Assembly: GCA_013400975.1 (NCBI GenBank)
Contig: WBMZ01010152.1
Coordinates: 94,223 to 158,222 of the forward strand
Direction of reading: 5' to 3'
Length of the DNA: 64,000 nucleotides
Origin: Atrichornis clamosus
Lineage: Eukaryota > Chordata > Aves > Passeriformes > Menuridae
Part shown: one piece after another, positions 1-13,500 of the stretch
Layout: every line of letters begins with the position of its first letter
How positions within the stretch are numbered: the stretch's first letter is position 1
Program-made: the position numbers and the translations under genes
The notes under the pieces: generated by a model
Databases searched by the model: none
What the model saw: only the letters and a program-made list of their open reading frames with translations
What the model was told of the DNA's origin: nothing

Positions 1-795
1 TTTGGGGTTTTTTGGGAGTTGGTTTTGGGTTGAGTTTTTCTGTGTTTTCAGTTGTCTTCTCCATTTGTCTCCCTGATTTTCAGACACCGAAGGATAAAAT
101 CTATTTTGCAGTCTCTGTTTTTCTGGCACTTATAATTACAGAACTTTTCTTTCTTCTGGCTAAATAAACTGATAAGACTAAGAGAAAGTCTAGGAGGGTC
201 AGTTGAGGGTTTGTCCACTGACTTTAGAAGGTAAGGCCCAAGGTGCTGTGACAATTTTAGATGTCAGTGAAAATAATTTTTAAAACCTGACCAGAAAATT
301 TTCAAGGTGTAACATTTCAACCTGTACATGGAAAGATTCATACCTGTATCTTAACGTGGCAATGTTTCCCATTTAAGTAATTCTTCCCTGGAGCAGTCAG
401 ATGAATCCTCAAATAGATTAATTTCCTTCTCCCTTCCATCCTATTCAATGCCAGGTAAATTTTTTCCTTTTTGTCTAAAAATTTATTTACTGAAGTTAAC
501 ATTTGGAAAAAGTTTAAAGAATGTAAGATGTATTAAGATGCACATTTTTGGATTTTTTTCAGCCCAATTCTTTTATAGGCACTCAAGTAATGTATTGGTC
601 CTACAGAGAGTGACAATTAAGGTAACAGTTATTTAACATTTTTAGTTTACCCTGAGCCTTTGGGCAAATAGTCTTGAACTTCAAGGGAATCCAGTTGCCA
701 GCTTCTAAACACCCTACCTAGAAGTGCTGCCCAGAAGTTGTTATTTTACTTGCTGTCGGTTGTAGAACCAAACGATGGTCCATGCTGTGTGTCCC

Positions 796-1562
796 TGTGG
801 TGGTTTAAACCAGCTGGGAGTTAAACTCCAAAGAAGCCGCTCCACTTCCCTCCTTCCCAGCCTTGCAGTGAGAGCAGGACACAGGCAGAGAATGTGGGAT
901 GAGATAATTTACTGAAAACAAACAGCAATGGGATAAGAAATGCGCAGCAACAATATTAATATCAAAAGAGTGCAAAAGAGCAGGAGATTTACACACAAAA
1001 GGTGCTTCCCACCTCACTCAGTTCCATGTGGCCAAGACCAAACCAAGACTGTGGATGTTCCCACCATGACATGCAGCTGTTCCTGGGACAAAGATGAGGT
1101 GGTGGGTGCTCCCACAGCCACATTTCCGATCCCTGAGACAACAAAACCCAGTGATGGACAACCCCACAAAGAGCTGGATCGTCCACGTTGTGCCGCCCGC
1201 TCCGGCTGTGGTCAGCAGGGCTCCGCTGGGGCTCGGCTGCGGTCACCGCCTGGAGCCGCGGCTGTGTCCTCCTGAGGGACGGGCGGGATGAGCAGCGGTA
1301 GGAGGGCACTCCACAGTGCTGCTTTCACAACTTCCTGGGGGAAGAAACACAGCAAAACTCCACAATTCGGGTGTAGGGTCACATTTGCCCGTTGAAGCCA
1401 CGCCCAGCACTGATGTGTGTGGTACAGAATAGCAGTGGCCAAACCCACGGGGCTCCGGGCGGCACCAGCACTGTGCCCTATATACTGCTGAATGTGGTCT
1501 GCTGATAAAAAAGTAGAAGGTCTTGAATTTAAAAACAAAACAAAACATAAAAAAGCCTGACA
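796..1562 (-). mobile_element. Endogenous retrovirus LTR, minus strand
   Basis: Read on the minus strand, the segment looks like an LTR. A TATATA-type box lies near 1479-1485, followed by a GC-rich stretch with many CpGs (about 1190-1280). An AT-rich zone near 945-965 follows, then a pyrimidine-rich U5-like tail that ends in ACCACCACA at 796. Similar avian LTR ends are familiar to me. The + strand left edge starts TGTGGTGG. The right edge is placed at the CA of CCTGACA (1561-1562), giving TGTCAGG as the minus-strand start. The flanks (GTCCC and GATAA) do not form a target-site duplication, so the right edge is uncertain. No gag or pol remnants are visible nearby, which suggests a solo LTR. 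It lies antisense within the TAF4-like intron. Confidence 0.6.
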
Positions 1563-4500
1563 GATAAATATTTTATTCAGAACTTGATGTCTTATTATGT
1601 GTTCTACAAATTACCCCTTCATTTTAAGTAGTCCCAAGGAAACAAGCTCAGTATATAAGAAAGAGAAATTAAGACAGGCCTTTAATGGTTTCCTTTTACC
1701 ATGTGCAAGTCTTCCAAGATTTTACTCTAAGTCAGAATGTTTTCTTTGTTTTTCTGAATATTTCATGTGTGCATATCATATATATATATGTGCACAAAAT
1801 TTAAAGTCAGGTGCCTGCTACAGGTTTCATAAGTGATGTCATCACAAAATGACACAATACCAGCAGTTCGTAGTGCAGGCAAATTTTTTTGGAACAACTT
1901 TGCTGTTCAAGGAACATGATGCATTTTAATCCCTGTGATCTATTCTAAATTGTAAGAGTATTTTGAGCAAACACTTGTTTAATATGGAAATGAATGCTCA
2001 CCCTTCTTTCACATATGTTGACCAGTCTCCTACTGTCCACATTCCTCCTTCAGAATTTGGCTGAAATCTGCCAATGATAAAATTCGAAGGTGGGGCTCAA
2101 ATGTTTAAACTTGGAGCTGAAACGAGCCTTTCAGCTTTGTGAAAAGCTGTTCACAGATACAAGAACAGTGAGCTTGGCACATCCTCTCTTTGTAGGAGAG
2201 ATGGCACAGAGGGTCCTGTTTGGCCACATTCACGAGTAGCATTTGAGCTCCCAACCTGCAAGGACATGTGCACATGCTTAGCTTAAGCAGAGTGGTTAGT
2301 TTGTTTGAAGTCAGTAATGTGCCTCGTGTAGAACATTAATTACCTGCAATGAGCTTTTGTTGGAGCACTGTGTTCCTGTCAATCTCCTTGCCTTTCCTAC
2401 TGCACGAGCTCGTCTTTGCTAACTTGTAACTGGTTCTGATGTAGGAAAATGCTTTATTTTCTCTTTTGTTTCCTTTAGTAAAAACACGGTTTTCTTTCTA
2501 GAAATTGGCACATTGCATGGTTTTGAAAAGTCCCATGCTATTTGACCATGGAAGTCTTTGGGACTATCAATGTGTATTAAATGCAGGTTTATGAAGTTTC
2601 CCAATGTGTCTTGAATATTACAGGCAGTATTTTGCTTTCAAAGAAATAATACAGTAAAAACAGCTAATAGTGGGATCTTCATCTTGGTGTTCCTTTTATT
2701 ACACACTCTGTTCTAGTGAGTGACTAGGAAGAAGGGAGTTTTTGTTTTTTGTTTTGCCTCTAGTCAAACAGGAGCATGCTGGTTAAAGGGATTCTGTGGG
2801 GGCTGGAGAGGGCCTGAGGGAACTCGGAGAGACATCTACCACCAGCAGCTTGTCTGTTCTAGCTAATTATAGCTGGGGTACTGTTTACTTTAGTGGTGTA
2901 CTCCTTATTTATTAGTTACTTGGTTACTGCTTGCCTTCAAGTTACAGGCTGGCAGCCAGTTCCTGCAGGGGAGGTGCAACAAACAGGGAGGGAAGGGCAT
3001 CAGGCAGCACTGCAGCTCCCTGACCTTGGCAAGAGTTTGTCCACTGGTGGAGTTTGGGGTTTTTTAATATAGGCAACCCAAGAGATGGTCAAAAAGAGAA
3101 GCAGAGGAGTTTAAAATAGCAACAATTTAAGGAAATTTTTTACCATCTAGAGGGACTATGGTGATAAAATTATCACTAGTGTCTCCACGACTTGTAAGTC
3201 ACTCGGGGTTTTTTCCCCTCCTTCTCTACTTGTCTTTGGAACAAAATCTCGCTTTTTTAGCCTGTGTGAAGTTACTTTGATTTGAATAAAATTATGGTCT
3301 TTTATAGCGTTTTAACTGGTCCCACTTGGCGGGATTCTGGAGTTGGTTTCACGGGTAGTTTTGCTATCTGGTAGGTTAGTTACAGATCACTTTTCCAAGC
3401 ATGACTGCATACACACACACATTTCACAGTGTTAACTAAAACTAAGTTAAATTATTACACAACTTGTGTATGGAAGCCCTAGGTCATTTAGGAATCTCAG
3501 TCATTAGGAGTCAGACTTCTAGGCCATTGAACCACTTTGGGAAGTCTTACCCGAACTCACCCTGTCACTTCTCTGATGAGCTTTGAGCTGGCCCATGGAT
3601 CAGGTGTCTGAAGGAGGTAGAGCAGTAGACCTGTTTTCAGTGGCTTTTGTCACTCTGTAGTAATCTTGGTGTACTAATTATCTCTGCAAACACAAGGACA
3701 AAGAACAGTAGTGTTGGATGGGAATGCAAATGAAGAGAATGATGAGATTTGCTGCAGCTGTGTTTGAGAAAGTAGAAGATATCATAAATAGTGATTTCCA
3801 TGCTTTAGCAGCATGAAAATAATGTTGGCCCATGCTGCAGTTATCAATAAGAGAGCTAATTCTCCAGTCTTTCTGAGCATGACAGTCTCTTGCAAAGCCA
3901 GGAGCATAACAAGAGCTGAACCTCTATATGATGGACCAATTACTGAACAATTTAGAGGAAGCTCTGCCGGGAGAATGAGCAAAAAGTTCTGTAAATAAGT
4001 CAAAGTTTCTGTCTCCAAAGGAGAAGGTAGGGAATACAAGGAGCACAACAGGTTAAACATCCTCGGCCAAAGAAGTGAGTACCCCTAGGCAGACCAGCAT
4101 CTCTAATCAGTGGTAGTGGTATGAGCTCTGAGGGGAGGGAAATTCAGGCTCTCATGTAACATTAAAAAGGACAAGCAGTCTGTCAGGGGAAACAGTCATT
4201 GGCGTGGGATTTCTTCTCTTGATCAAAAAGACAGCAGCACTGCAGTCTGCTTTATCTATAGGGGAGGTGTTGGCAGAGGGCATTTTTTTCCCAGGCCATA
4301 TAACTGGCCTGTGATACGTTTTTCCCAACCCATAAAAGAAGCCACCTACATTTCTCTCTTTTGCAGGCTTTTGTTAATACCTCGGTTTTCTTTTTTTAGT
4401 TTGTTTTTTCATTTTTATGTTATTACAATTTTTAAAAAGCAACTTTAAGAAACATCTTTACAAAGCAAAAAATGAGCTACATCTATTGGACTTGAAAAAT

Positions 4501-7500
4501 ATGCCTGGTCCTTGTCTCTAAAGCCAAAATTACTTTTCTCATCTCTGTAAGTAATCTTTATGAATAGCATTCAGTTTCAGTACTTTGAAACTCAAAACAG
4601 GGAAGGGGAAACAAAGTGCAGGCTGCAGAGCCTTACCTCTTGCACCTAGACACCATTGACAGCCATAGGTGTGTAGCCTTTTGGTAAAACTTACGTTGCC
4701 AGGAAATTCTTTTATCAATAGTTTTTATCTTCAGCTGTGTAACTGTAGTGAGATGGGATGAATTTCATGCTGCTGTTGACTTAGCTTTTATCTTACTAAG
4801 TACCAGAACAATGGAGAATTCAGGTACTGCTCCCTGGCATTGCTGTCAGCTGTGCAAGTAGTCAAAGTAGTAATAATTTGCTAGTGCTGTTAAGAGAAAA
4901 CATACATCAGGATTTCACGTATTCTGTTTATTTCATAATATTCCTTAAATGACTTAGAACCAATATGGAAGGGCTTCCAGAAGAAAATTAGAAGGTAGAT
5001 TTTTCTCTCTCTGAGGAAATTGTAAACGAAAATTGCATATTTAGAAATACCTGACATCAGTGTCTCATGTCTTGGTTGAGAATACAGAAGAAGAATTACT
5101 GTATTTACTTCAAGAAATACTATGAGTCTCTGAATCTTCAGTTAATTACTTGTTAGTATTGTGAAATGTTTCTTATTTTGATGATCTTAACTGTAATGGG
5201 ACATGTTCTGTGACTTCTCTTGGTTAAGGACAAGAAGAATTACAACAGGTGATTCGATTCCATGCCAGATCATAATTTTCAGTTTTGAACATGTCAGTAT
5301 TCCAAGCACTTAAGCAATAATACATTATTTTAGAAAAGTCCAAATGAAGAGCATCCAGAATAAAGTCTTGAAGTACAAGCTGGAAACAACTCTGTTTGTT
5401 CTGACTCTGCTGCATAATCAAATCTGGATGTGTACATTGTTTATTTCAGTGTGACATCTGACCAGTTGACAACAATTAATGGAAATTACAACTGCTTAAT
5501 GAGCATTTTAATGCTTTTCAGTTGACATTCTTGGTAGGTACTGAGGACTCCAATGTTCCAAGTTCAGAATTCTCTACCCAGATCTAGTTTGTGGCCCATG
5601 AGTAGATATTATTCACATATAGTATTTATTTTAGCTATGGTGATTAATAAGTCAGTTTGACCTATGGGGGTTTCTTTTCCACAGTGCCATGTGTAAAAAA
5701 ATGTAATGTAATCCATAATTCAGCTTGTGCAGCCCATGTTGGGCCGTAAATCCTGGTTGGTCTGCAGTCAAAGGCATTTCTTATATTGGCTCTACTGGGA
5801 TACAAGGTTTTGTGGGCTTCATACTTTTAACTTTTAAAAAGTTATATATTGCCTTTTGTCCTGGTGGTGATGAAGACCAATTACTTTTTAACATAATTTT
5901 CTATATTTCTGCCCTTACTCTCTAGGTATTACATCCTGCTGTGGTAAATTTATTAAGTTGTACTGAATGTGTGGGTGGGAGATAGCAAAGCTGTTTCTTC
6001 TTGTGTAACTGTTTTTTCAACTACAGATTCTACAAAAGTAGATTTTTGTTTTTCATATTTAAATGATGAATTTAGTCTTTTAATTTCAAAATAATTTTTT
6101 ATGAGGCAATATCATCTATAACTTCAGAGTTTTTAAATTCATATATATTTTGAGATTCATTGCTTTTTAAATGAAATGTGTAATCCAATAAACCTTTACA
6201 ACAGTTACAGTTTTTAAGAGTTTCAGGGGGTTATTTTTATCTCCAGGATTCAGTTGGTACATGTGAGTAGCTCTTTTATGAAAACTTCTGATTTGTACTG
6301 AATTTCTGATGCAACTTTTCTCCAGAAAAAAACCCCAAAGCAGCTCATGAATAGCTTTTTCTGCCCTCTCTCTGCTCTCTCCCTTCCATGACAGAGGTGC
6401 CTGCCCTGGGTCTGGTTGGAGTGGGTGTCAGGACAGCAGACTCATGGAGCTGGGTGAGATTAATCCCCATGAGCCACTCACACTCCACATGCACAGGGAG
6501 CTGCTCAGAACTGACACCCAACTCCACATTGCACATCACAGAAAACCCTTTACCTGCCTGGGCTGTCTCTGCCTTTTGGTGTGAATTGTTCTCCTGGATC
6601 TGAGAACAGGACACTTGTGGCTGGCTGTGCCAGATGATGTTGACATTTGGAATACAGATCCATGAGAAGCATGTCACATTAACAGAGCACTACCACAGCC
6701 ATACTTTGTCTCAACTGATGGGGCACTGCAGCACACAGGGTAATTCATGTTGACAGTAAGAACTTGCAGATAGGCAGCCTCAAATGGTGAAATCATTATA
6801 GAAATTTATTTAACTGGTTGAGTGGCCATAGCAGATTGGTTGAGCCAGCCAAATCTGAAGACTCTGAAGGAGATTTCTGCTCTTCTGCATTTTTTTAAGA
6901 TTAGTTTATGTTTGGTTTATATATCTTTGGAATACGTATTTTTAAATCTTTTAATTTATACTAATAGCAAAGTTAATAGTAATTGATAAAATATTAAGTA
7001 CATACTTCCATCTCTGTTCAGACATACAAAGGTATGCTTTTCATGGTTAAATTTTGAGGAAAAATACGGAAAATAAGGCAACCATATAACTGAAACTAAA
7101 TCCATTGAATTTTTCTTCATATTTCATTCTCTTTAGAAGAATGTGTTAGCAATTTAATGAGTAATGTAGTTTCACAACTTGTTTTAATTAATTCACGAAA
7201 TGTTTTTTGATTACTTGTTATTCAGTGGTTTTAAATCTCTTACCTGTGACAAAAATCAGAGTTTTGTTTAAAGAAATTGGATAAAGATGGGAGTTTACAT
7301 GAGAAGCTGCCTTAACTGTTTAAACAATGTTCTTTATTAAAGAATCTATTTTTATTTCCTTTCTTTTTTAGAGGTGAGGATTTGCAAGCTGATCTCATAC
7401 TTTTCCCACAAACATTGTAAATTCTTCTGCCAGGTATTAGCTGCAGCATTATTTTGCCTAATGAAAAAAAGAATGTGACAACCTGGGTCCGTAAGTGTAA

Positions 7501-10500
7501 TGCAGGGGCATCCCTAAGTGAAGAACAAGAGGGATGACGTTTTGTCACTGCATTTTGTTTGCAGGCAGTGCCAGCTCCTTTTGCCTAAGTGTGACAGTCT
7601 AAGCTCTCTTCCTGCAGTTTTTGTTCACACAGGACACTGGTGGCTTTGAATGAGCCAGGGAAGCCTGTTGGTCTGGCAATATTTTTAGTGCATTATTATT
7701 TTTCTCCAAAGCACCAGATTCCACAGTGACCCTTGTGTATTTATTATTACAGGCAATTGGCTCTGAGAGAGAGACCTGGGAGCACCTTCTGTTCTTGACT
7801 TTAACCAAACCCTAACCAGTCACCTACATTTATACATTTCCTTAGAACTTAATTTCAACAAGTTTTAGTCATACCCTCTAGGATCTCCATAATACAATTC
7901 TGTAGGTACAGCAAATTCTTTAAATCGCCGTTAGCAGCAGAGCACACAGGCATGTTACAGACTAAGCACCAGAGACCTAAGTCTATAGAGAGAAATATGC
8001 TTTGAGTATTATCCATATTAAAAAAGAGATATCCCAAACTTTGCATTTAAAAATATTTCTCTGAAGTGTCTCCTTTAGTGTAAATGCTGATGTGTGTTGG
8101 CATTAAATGGTTGTGTGGAGAGCACTCTGTAGCCCAATATGAAGGGAAATCTTCCATTGTCAGTCTGGCTCTGCTTCCATCTGTGGCTTACTCTAGCTGG
8201 CTTTATCTTTTGTGCTCTTATCTTGTTCATTGCTATTCATAACCCATACTTTGTGAAGATGGGCCTTTATTCATAAGAAATATTTGCCAAGTTCCTTGTT
8301 CCTTTATGTAAAGGAACAATAAATACTATTTGAACATATATACCTTTGATTTGTTTTCATTCTCAGTTTAATTATGCTGTGTGTATTTTAGATACATATG
8401 CCTGATTCTCGTCTTACATTAATTTGCCTTTGCATGTTAACAAGCATGAAAAGAAAGCAAGGAAAAACAGTATTGCTGTCTAGGTACCATCTCTGTGTTC
8501 TGGTGATAGGCCTGCTTTAGGAGAAGATAGCCAGGTGGGTCTCTGTTTCTGGGAGTTTTAAGGAAATGGTCTCCAAAGATGTAGAAGATGAAAATCTGGC
8601 AAGTCTTCAGCCATATGAGAAAAGAGATCTGTGACATTTGGCTCCACTCCTCTTTCTTCCTTTATTTCCCAAACTCCTGCTGTGTTTAGTTGGGGAGAAA
8701 AAGGCTGGTTGTGTAGTTAGGTTGTGGTAAGCAAGTGGCGAGCATAAGGTGCAGTTTTCAGTATTTCTGATAACTGATAGAAATTCTGTCATTTGGAACT
8801 GGTGTGTTCCTAACCTCTTCCTTTAGTTTCTCAAGCCATTGAGTTGAGCTGACCTATGTGATAGTAAAGGAGAAGTAATTACTAAGAATTCACAAAGAAA
8901 TGGAAGTGCATGGCTCTGAGATTGATGTTCTGATACACTGCTACACAGGTACTATTTAAGGTTACCACTTCTGATTGAAGTCTCTTTCTCGTTTGTATGA
9001 AAGCAGCATAATTAATCAGGCTGTAATGAATTCAGGTACTGCTAGTTTGTCACCTCAAGAGAGAAGTTACCAGAGCAGACTGAAATCCAATTGAAAATAT
9101 GGTCACAATTAGTATTTGGTATTTAAAGAACTCTTTTAACAAGTGTAGTGTAACAGTAGACACCATGTGATAAGGTTGGGAAATATATGTCCTATGGCTT
9201 GAAATACATCTCCAAAAATAAGTGGAAGATGATACTCTTGCAAACTTAAAATGAAAAAGTACTGGTTTGCAACTCATTTTACAGGTTGGAAAGGGAACAT
9301 TCTGTACCTGGATAAGGAGTTTGCAGCTCTAAATGTTATCTGATTTGTATATTTAGTTTTGTCTTCAGTAACAAAAATCTCAGATTGTTTCAGTGTGAAA
9401 TTGTGTCAAGTATAATGTATTCCCTCAAAATCAAGAATCACCAAACAAAACAATGTTTTGGCTTGTGGTTTAAGGTGTTACTCTTGGTGCTTTCTTACAA
9501 GCATTATTTGAACAAAGGTGATGGTTTTGGTGCTGTGCACATTTTAAGTTATTGTTACTGTTTGTGCTGTTTTTAGATGTTAGTGCTGTTTGAAATCCTG
9601 TCTGTAGTTCAGGAGGGGAAATCCATGGGTGTGTTTGTTGAAAAAAAAAAAGAAATTTAAAAAAATCTGGTGTTAGGCATGGTTTTATTTGCTTAGGTGA
9701 TTTTTAAAATGCTTTTTATTTATATTATTGAGGGAGATGGTATTTTAGCAGTGCCAGTTTTCTAGGGCTTCAGAAGGGCCATCCCAGTGTGAGCTCTGGT
9801 CACCATGGTGTGACTGGCTGAGGAGGTCACTGCCAGGGGCTCAGGGTGATGGTCTGTGCAGGGGCACTCACTGGGGGCAAGATCAGCTGGATTCTGGTGA
9901 GCCATGTGAACGGGGTGTGGGTTGGGGCTGGGCCTGCCCCGAGTGAATCGGGGCAGATCCGCAGGATAATGACTTCAGCGGGGGGCACTGAGGAGCAGCT
10001 GGGGGGCACAAAGCCCTTGATCAGCACAGCTGGATCCAGAGCGAACATCTGTCTGTACTCTTAGACTCGACACTTCTGTTAATACTGGGGGCTGTATTTG
10101 CATTTGTTAGATTATTTTGGTAACAGTACTTTCCCGTCTCTAGTGTTCCATTTCTTTCCATAATCCCCTCTCACAGCAAAATCAGTATTGGCAATTCAGA
10201 AGAAATAGAACAATTACTTTCATGTAAGCCTTTAACAATTATTAACTTTCCTATACTTTTCCAGCAATGGTTATATGTGTAAGTCTCAGTAAAGAGCAGC
10301 TGTGGAATGAAAATAAAGGAATTACACAAAGAAGCTGTTCAGTTGTGCTGTGATTGCCATCGAGGAGCTGCGTGCGTCCTCCCTCCTTCACCCTGAGAAT
10401 GAAGGAGGAGGAGTCCATGTGCCCATATTCCCGGGATATTTCAGTCATGAAGCTCCTCTCTCTGTGCCTGTGAGGAAGTGGATGGATGATGGGAGGACAG

Positions 10501-13500
10501 GAGATTTGAATGTACAGGCCAGTGCACACTTGACCATAACTGAGTTGATTATAAACATTCTCATAATAATTTAATGACAATGTAAAGAACACAGGGAGAA
10601 GAAGCTTGAATTCAAAAAAGCAGTGTTGGGAAGGAGCAGTCTTGGTATCTATTAAGCTTCCCTGCTTACTCTTATTCATGTCTTTCCCTTTTCTTATATG
10701 TTCCCTATATGCTTCAGAAAAACAAATCTTGTAAACATTTGCTTGGTTTTGGCATAGAGTAATAAAGCAGACAAGTGTCACATGAATGATTGTGACACTT
10801 GTACAAATGTCTGTGAGCTCAAACAAGACAGGCAAATTATGTTTTGACCCATTAACTATAGCTGTCGTAGGTAGAAAAAAAAATGCCAATTTATCTAAAT
10901 ACTTTAATTCAAGCATGCGTTTCAGACTTTAAAAAAATTGCAGAATCATACCTTCTAAGATTAATAGTTTGTCTGCATATTAAAAGCATGTCAAGATGCA
11001 TCATCTTTCCATCTTTGGTTTACTGAAAAATCACAGTTTTGAGTGGATGGTGGGGAGGAAAATCAAGCTGAGTGTTTTGATTCCATTTCACACAGATACT
11101 GACCATCCTTTTGCCATTCCTACTGTTTATCCATTTAACCACAGTACTGTGGAAAAGAGAATGATGAAGACTTTGGATATGTCATTCTTTGGCATTAGCA
11201 ACTTCCCAGATTCCCTTTCAGCTTGTCATAGTGTTAAGATTCTGGGGTGGTAGTAAGAAGTTCTCTACAACATAGTAAATACATATCTTCCCAGAAATGG
11301 ATGTGGGGTAGCCTGGTTGTGGGGCTCAGATGCGATGCTTCAAATAATTTTTTTTGTCATTATTGATGTTGAGACATGTTTAATTTTGAAGAGTTTTTTA
11401 TAAAAGAAACTGCACTGTATAAATTTTGCCATGCCTACAAATGAGTCCAATTTATCATTATTTCCTTTCTAATGTAAGTATTTCTGTAGTTACATACCCC
11501 GTTGGAGGCTGATGCCATGTGAATTTTTTCAGCCAACTCCCAGTAGTCTTGTACTAGAAGGATCACTCAGTACCTGTGTGTTGCAGTAGCTCAAGATCCC
11601 CATCTTCTGCCTTTGTTTCCTGTCTTTTTCCTTACATGTTCCTTACCTTAGCTTTCCTTGTATATTCTTAGCTTTCTTCAAATAAGGAAAAGAAATTAAA
11701 TCAAAACAAATTATTTTAATGCTGAAGTTCATTTTGCAGAATTGAGACCTCACTTGCGGAGCAGTTTTTGAAAATTGTATTAATGCTAATGAATTCTCTG
11801 TTACTTGGTTTTGGTTATATAGTTGATGGTATGATAATACATAATACAGCTCAAGAATTTTGGACAAAGAATGAAAGTTTTAAGTATTCAGGTACTCTTA
11901 ATTTGAGCATTCTAATGGGTTCTCCAAGTGCAGCCTTTTATTAATGAGAATATTTTGGAACAAGATTAGCAGTCTGTGGCAAAGTAATAAACAGATTGAA
12001 TGCACGTTTGTGTAGACCTCTTTAATGGGAACGAGGAAATGAGGTTGGATGTGCTTAGCTAGGAGATAAAAAGCCCATCTAAGTTAAAAGGCATAATAGA
12101 AGTAAAAAAGTGAGAGACAGTTTTAGACTGAAATGAGAGTGAAGACTTGGCAGATTAGATTTGCCTTAAGTCTATGATTGTTAAAATAACCCCATTTAAA
12201 ATTTTGAAACTGTAATTTACATGTTCCTTTGTTATTATTCAGATTAATACTAAAAGGGCAGAAGTCATCCAAGGAACTTATGCATTAATTTTCTTCCCTT
12301 TCACTATTCTGCAGATTTGTTTCAAAATATTTTTCTAGTACCTTGAATTTTGTTGCTGTTTTTTGTTTTGACAAGTTTTCTTTCTGACTGTCTATTAATG
12401 CTACTGAGAAATAAAGATGCTTTTACAAAATGCTTTCAAGCACAAAAGGAGATGGTTTTCAAGAGATTATTTTACATATTTACATATTTTACCTTAAGCA
12501 TTTTGTAGTCACTGCCTACTGGTGAATGTATCAGATTTTTACACACACTTTCAAAATGAACCAGTTTTGCTTCTAAGCCATTGCAAAGGGAGGAAATGAA
12601 TTCTAACTTTTTTCACTTCATTTTCACATCCTCACATTTCCTTATTTCACATGGTTTAAAACAAAATGCCTCCAGCATTATTTTTCCTTTCTCAAGAGCA
12701 AAGTGAATGTGACTTTTCTAAGGGGGTCACAGGATGCCTCTGAGGCCTGTGGGTGTTACTGGACTGCTGCCTGCTTTCAGCTTAACTGAAGGGCTTGTCA
12801 TAGTTTTCATCTCCTAAGAAATTAGCCCTAGGTGCTGGCCAGAAGCAGGAGAAGGCAGCATTATGAGTCCCACGCTGGTTATTTCCCACTGACATCAAAT
12901 CCTGAGGTTTTTAAATTAATCCTGCACAAAGACAACCCTTCATTTTGGTGCCAGTTTGAAATTAGACTGCAATAATGACCTTTTAAAGATGTCTAGTTGT
13001 TAAGATAACCCCCTGTTGAAACTTGAAGGTGGCTCTTGCACCCCGTGTTGATCTGACGTTCCCGAGGCAGTGGCAGATTCTGTAAAGGTGACGGGGAGTC
13101 GTGGCCAGTGACGTGACCTGTGCTGCCAACAGCAGTGGAACCAAGAGCTGACCAAGCCCACCTCTCCCTGCAGCTCCCAGCCTTGGTTCCAGAAGCAAAC
13201 AAAGGGTCTTTGTGAAGTTCCAGCAGGCAGATTAGTTACACACTGGTAATAGAAGGCTTGCACAAAAGGGGACCGACTTGGCCATCAGAAAAAGTTAATT
13301 CTTGGCTATGAGTGTGAATTGAAAGCATACCTTCTAATGCTTTAACACTGGCTGGCAACTGGAAAAGCTTGGAAAATGGAGTATTAACAGCAACTGTTAA
13401 TATAAACAAGAAAGTGATTTAATATATGCTACCCCCAAGTGTGAAGTGGAAACTGGCCCAGTAGAAAATGGGAAACATGGAACAGATCTGCATAATATAC

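Noticed and set aside
10251..10916. Minus-strand open frame of 221 codons in the TAF4-like intron
   Set aside because: It is the longest frame in the left half, but it has no recognisable domain. Composition is biased like translated AT-rich non-coding DNA, and there is no splice or promoter context. Conservation with a dN/dS test, or RNA-seq, would be needed to revive it.
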